DNA of 64,000 nucleotides from Ralstonia pickettii DTP0602. Its GTDB lineage: Bacteria; Pseudomonadota; Gammaproteobacteria; Burkholderiales; Burkholderiaceae. The translations under genes and the position numbers were made by a program. Below are positions 61,641 to 64,000 of the stretch, one piece after another (position 1 is the first letter of the stretch; the number at the start of each line of letters is the position of its first letter). The stretch spans positions 1,054,001 through 1,118,000 of the forward strand of contig CP006668.1 in assembly GCA_000471925.1 (NCBI GenBank). Direction: 5' to 3'. The notes below the pieces were generated by a model, which had not been told where the DNA came from, ran no database searches, and was given only the letters and a program-made list of their open reading frames with translations.

Positions 61641-62284
61641 TCTTGAATAACCCAAGAAAGGTGGTATGCGCAGCAGGAGCTAGCGCAAGGCTGGTACCTC
61701 AATACGCTTAGCGCAGATCGGCAGCGGCTTGATAGACCGGGCGGCGCAGGCACCAAACAACTGCTGCCCAGTTGCCGTCGCCGCAGTCTGATTTAGCGCG
61801 GGTGACACGCGAAATCCTTACGTCTTCGATTTTTTGAGCCTATGTGGCGACGCGACCGAGCGGGACTTGGGGGCAACGCTGGCCCAACACATAACTCGTT
61901 TTCCCAATCGGCATAGCCCAGTAGCAGCAGGTGGTTGCGGTACTCCAGGTCGAGCTGCAGGAGAACATGGCGAGCGTCAAAACGCTGACGCAAGAACTAG
62001 GGCTGGACGTCCGGCTAGGGGCGGGCGGTTCAGAATGAGACTGGCCCAGCCTTGCTTGAGGCTGGGAAAAACGGTCACTGCAGTCGAAGCGCTGGTGAGG
62101 CCTGCGTAAGTAAACCCACGGTCGGTGGCGAGCGGACAGGGCGCTGGACTTTCTGTATTCTATTAGTTGATTGACAATGGCGTCGCCAGAGTTGTCACCC
62201 CGCAAATCGCTCCATCTCCCGCGCCAGCAAATGCCCTGCGCGGTTGACGGTAAAAGCGACGGTAAGGCCTGAAGTCGATCTCAG
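61641..62284. other. unassigned stretch with short broken frames
   Basis: Minus-strand pieces such as R-N-H-L-L-L-L-G-Y-A-D-W-E-N (61993-61793) suggest a decayed gene, but no family is recognised and no intact frame remains. Confidence 0.3.
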
Positions 62285-62722
62285 GCAATCCCTTTAACCA
62301 CGTGGATTTGGGCGACCTGTTGATGATTGAGTGGGAAATCGGGGCCAAGGTCAACATACTCAACGTCATCGCAAAGCATGTGGTGAGCGGCGGTGAGCAT
62401 GGAGGCGGCCACTGCGAGAATGGCCTTCTTGGCGCGCGGCGGTCCTTGATGCGCAGGATCTGGGCGCGCAGATTGCTGGTTTGACCCGTACCGCAGCCCA
62501 GGCAGCCGTCATCAAAGCGATCTTGAGCCAGGTGCCGCTCTTGCGCACCTGCGTGCTGCGCCGCTTGCCGGCGCTCTCGTCGTTGCGCGGGCACAGGCCA
62601 TCCCAGGACACCAGGTGGCCGGCATCGGAAAAGCGCGTCATGTCGAGGCCGATCTCCGCCAACAGGGCCTGAGCGGTCAAGTCACTAACACCGAGGATCG
62701 TGGTCAGCAGGCGGGCGCCCTA
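62285..62722 (-). pseudogene. IS110-family transposase C-terminal relic
   Basis: Reads L-L-A-E-I-G-L-D-M-T-R-F-S-D-A, S-W-D-G-L-C-P-R-N-D-E-S-A-G-K-R-R and W-L-K-I-A-L-M-T-A-A, the Transposase_20 domain of IS110 elements. A shift near 62440 moves it to A-K-K-A-I-L-A-V-A-A. The N-terminal DEDD domain is missing. Confidence 0.85.
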
Positions 62723-62860
62723 TTGGATGGGCACCGATCGGAAAGGTCGGGCTGGAGCGGTACGCCATGGGCAATACTGCGGAAACGAAATGGCTGTCGT
62801 TCTCTGTGGCGAAGTCGATTTCCTCTGTCCTGCTTATCCCAGTTTCACCATTCGGGCGTA
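62723..62860 (+). pseudogene. serine beta-lactamase-like hydrolase fragment
   Basis: Reads K-V-G-L-E-R-Y-A-M-G-N-T-A-E-T-K-W and S-F-S-V-A-K-S-I-S-S-V-L. The S-x-x-K (S-V-A-K) context matches class C beta-lactamase/6-aminohexanoate-dimer hydrolase proteins. Both ends are lost. Confidence 0.65.
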
Positions 62861-63254
62861 ACACGATGCGCGGGGGGGGCTACAACCTTCTTCTACTGAC
62901 TCCTAGTTGGCCCCTGACCGCAAGGTCAAGCCATGAAGCCACGCCTTGGATGCTCGCAAACCGTTGTTGCTATTGACCTTCTGCCCGGGTGTCGTGAGAG
63001 GAATGACTTGACAAAACAGATAGTCAGTCGCACGCCAGCGCAGAGAGTGGTCCCGGGGCGGCAGGTGCATTCCCGGCGCGAGCCGGGGCCAGCTGTGCGG
63101 CGGCTTCGTCGAACTGTTGCCGGCGTGCCGGCATCGACCGGCCTTGGCGAGGGATCAATAGGAAAAGCCCCACTGCGGTGTGACGGCAACGGAGCTTCAT
63201 GATACGGAGGCCACGCGGGCCAGAGGACTTGCCTGTCCGATAGCCGGCAACCGC
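62861..63254. other. gene-free stretch
   Basis: No gene or clear signal is seen. The short frames on both strands lack motifs. Confidence 0.35.
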
Positions 63255-63539
63255 TTACCCGCCCGATGCGCCTTCGGCGGGCCGCTGGCCAAGGATCTCG
63301 CGGATGCGGGCGAGGTAGGTGTCGCCCACGGTGCGGTGCATGCGCGCCGCCTCGGCGGCGAACTGCTTGCGGCTGGGCGGGCGGATGCCCAGGCTGCGGC
63401 AGATCGTGGACAGGTACGGCTTGCGCTGGCCGCCCAGCCGCAGCGCCGCGGTCTGCAGGGCGGCATCGCCGATGCGCCCGCGCAGCCAGGCCAGCACTTG
63501 GCGGTCATAGTCGTTTTGCACACGGATGAGGTGTTCCAT
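63255..63539 (-). CDS. small hypothetical protein under LexA boxes
   Basis: A 94-residue helical basic protein, starting M-E-H-L-I-R-V-Q-N-D-Y-D. It has Y-L-S-T-I-C-R-S-L-G-I-R-P-P-S near residue 42, which looks like a helix-turn-helix, and a basic C-terminal helix (D-T-Y-L-A-R-I-R-E-I-L-G). No named family is recognised. Two tandem LexA-type boxes end 12 bases before its ATG, so it should be induced by DNA damage. Confidence 0.7.
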   Translation of the reverse strand: MEHLIRVQNDYDRQVLAWLRGRIGDAALQTAALRLGGQRKPYLSTICRSLGIRPPSRKQFAAEAARMHRTVGDTYLARIREILGQRPAEGASGG

Positions 63540-63550
63540 CGCCGGGCTCC

Positions 63551-63589
63551 CACTGTTTATCCATACAGGTACTGTAAATATATACAGTA
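63551..63589 (-). promoter_or_regulatory. two tandem LexA (SOS) boxes
   Basis: CACTGTTTATCCATACAGGT has the CTG-N10-CAG pattern at 63553-63568. TACTGTAAATATATACAGTA (63570-63589) differs from the E. coli LexA consensus at a single base. Both lie directly upstream of the gene starting at 63539. Confidence 0.85.
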
Positions 63590-63644
63590 TCTTTGGGGAG
63601 GCAAGAAAAGTCCGGCTTAGGTAGCGGAAGATGCCCGTAGGTCG

Positions 63645-64000
63645 CTAGTTGCGTGCTGTGTTCGCCACCTCAATCAGCGCATCCACCACCACGACGCCCT
63701 CGGGCCCGGCCATCACCGGGTTCAGGTCGATCGCGCGGATCGCGCCGCCAGCTTCGTGGATCAGGTTGCCAACCTGTACCGCCAGCCGGCACAGCGCCCC
63801 GATATCCACCGCGGGCTCGTTGCGCACGCCGCGCAGCAGCGGGGCAATGCGCAGGCCTGACAGTGCGCGTTCCACGTCGGCTGGCCGGCAAGGAGCCAGC
63901 AGCACGGCGGTATCGCGCAGCACCTCCACATACTTGCCGCCGTCGCCGATCACCAGCACCGCGCCGAACACCGGGTCCCAGTGTGCGCCAATCATGCATT
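63645..64000 (-). CDS. ATP-grasp acyl-CoA synthetase (NDP-forming), C-terminal part, runs off the window
   Basis: The last 118 or so residues of an acetate--CoA ligase (ADP-forming)-like ATP-grasp domain: D-P-V-F-G-A-V-L-V-I-G-D-G-G, then L-R-G-V-R-N-E-P-A-V-D and A-I-D-L-N-P-V-M-A, which match the family's G-x-x-x-E and D-x-N-P metal site. The gene starts beyond 64000. The reaction is acyl-CoA formation from an acid with ATP; the specific acid is unknown. Confidence 0.88.
   Translation of the reverse strand, partial: CMIGAHWDPVFGAVLVIGDGGKYVEVLRDTAVLLAPCRPADVERALSGLRIAPLLRGVRNEPAVDIGALCRLAVQVGNLIHEAGGAIRAIDLNPVMAGPEGVVVVDALIEVANTARN

Noticed and set aside
1..64000. CRISPR array, tRNA or rRNA genes
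   Set aside because: No regularly spaced repeats or recognisable RNA gene signatures were found. The IscB locus has no array.

Overview
The window looks like accessory DNA from a high-GC betaproteobacterium of the Burkholderiales, most likely a Cupriavidus/Ralstonia relative. This is inferred from three Bug-type tripartite tricarboxylate receptors beside catabolic operons, a Porin_4-type porin ending in R-H-K-F, a betaproteobacterial H-NS protein and a lysine/alanine-rich H1-like protein. No rRNA, tRNA or CRISPR array was seen.

Region 1 (1-15.9 kb) holds two related catabolic loci. Locus 1 is a truncated AraC regulator, a beta-keto acid cleavage enzyme, an RBBP9-like hydrolase, a carboxymuconolactone-decarboxylase (CMD) protein, a Bug receptor and a porin. 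Locus 2 is a CMD protein and an intact AraC regulator, divergent from a second cleavage enzyme, a decayed hydrolase, a Bug receptor, a quinone oxidoreductase and a TauD-like dioxygenase. They share a nearly identical direct repeat of about 1.42 kb. Two head-to-tail group II introns of 1,908 bp each, plus a 17-bp start of a third, begin at the base after the porin stop codon.

Region 2 (15.9-28.2 kb) is mobile and nucleoid-related: an IS4-like relic, a miniature inverted-repeat element, an intact IS630-family IS, H-NS and H1-like genes, conserved hypotheticals, a metallophosphoesterase, a DnaJ fused to an extra C-terminal domain, and a CcdAB toxin-antitoxin pair.

Region 3 (28.2-40.9 kb) is a catabolic island: an MmsA-type semialdehyde dehydrogenase, a four-subunit succinate dehydrogenase/fumarate reductase-like complex, a two-subunit class I fumarase/tartrate dehydratase, an amidohydrolase, three LysR regulators, a Bug receptor and a TauE/SafE exporter. 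It suggests uptake, oxidation and hydration of a dicarboxylate-like compound.

Region 4 (40.9-64 kb) is a recombination-rich island. It holds a decayed IS630 element that truncates a thioredoxin-like gene, a compact PhyH / NUDIX-methyltransferase / PP2C operon, a YdcF-like gene, an IS605-type element carrying IscB with its upstream guide-RNA region, a nucleotidyltransferase, a conjugation relic (LysR plus TrbK/EexN) and a complete lasso-peptide-like RiPP cluster (precursor, RRE protein, protease, cyclase, ABC exporter). A repeat-gene-repeat module lies on each side of the conjugation-relic and RiPP segment, and copies of its repeat are scattered over 15 kb. The right end has IS110 and serine-hydrolase fragments, a small gene under two tandem LexA boxes, and the C-terminus of an ATP-grasp acyl-CoA synthetase.
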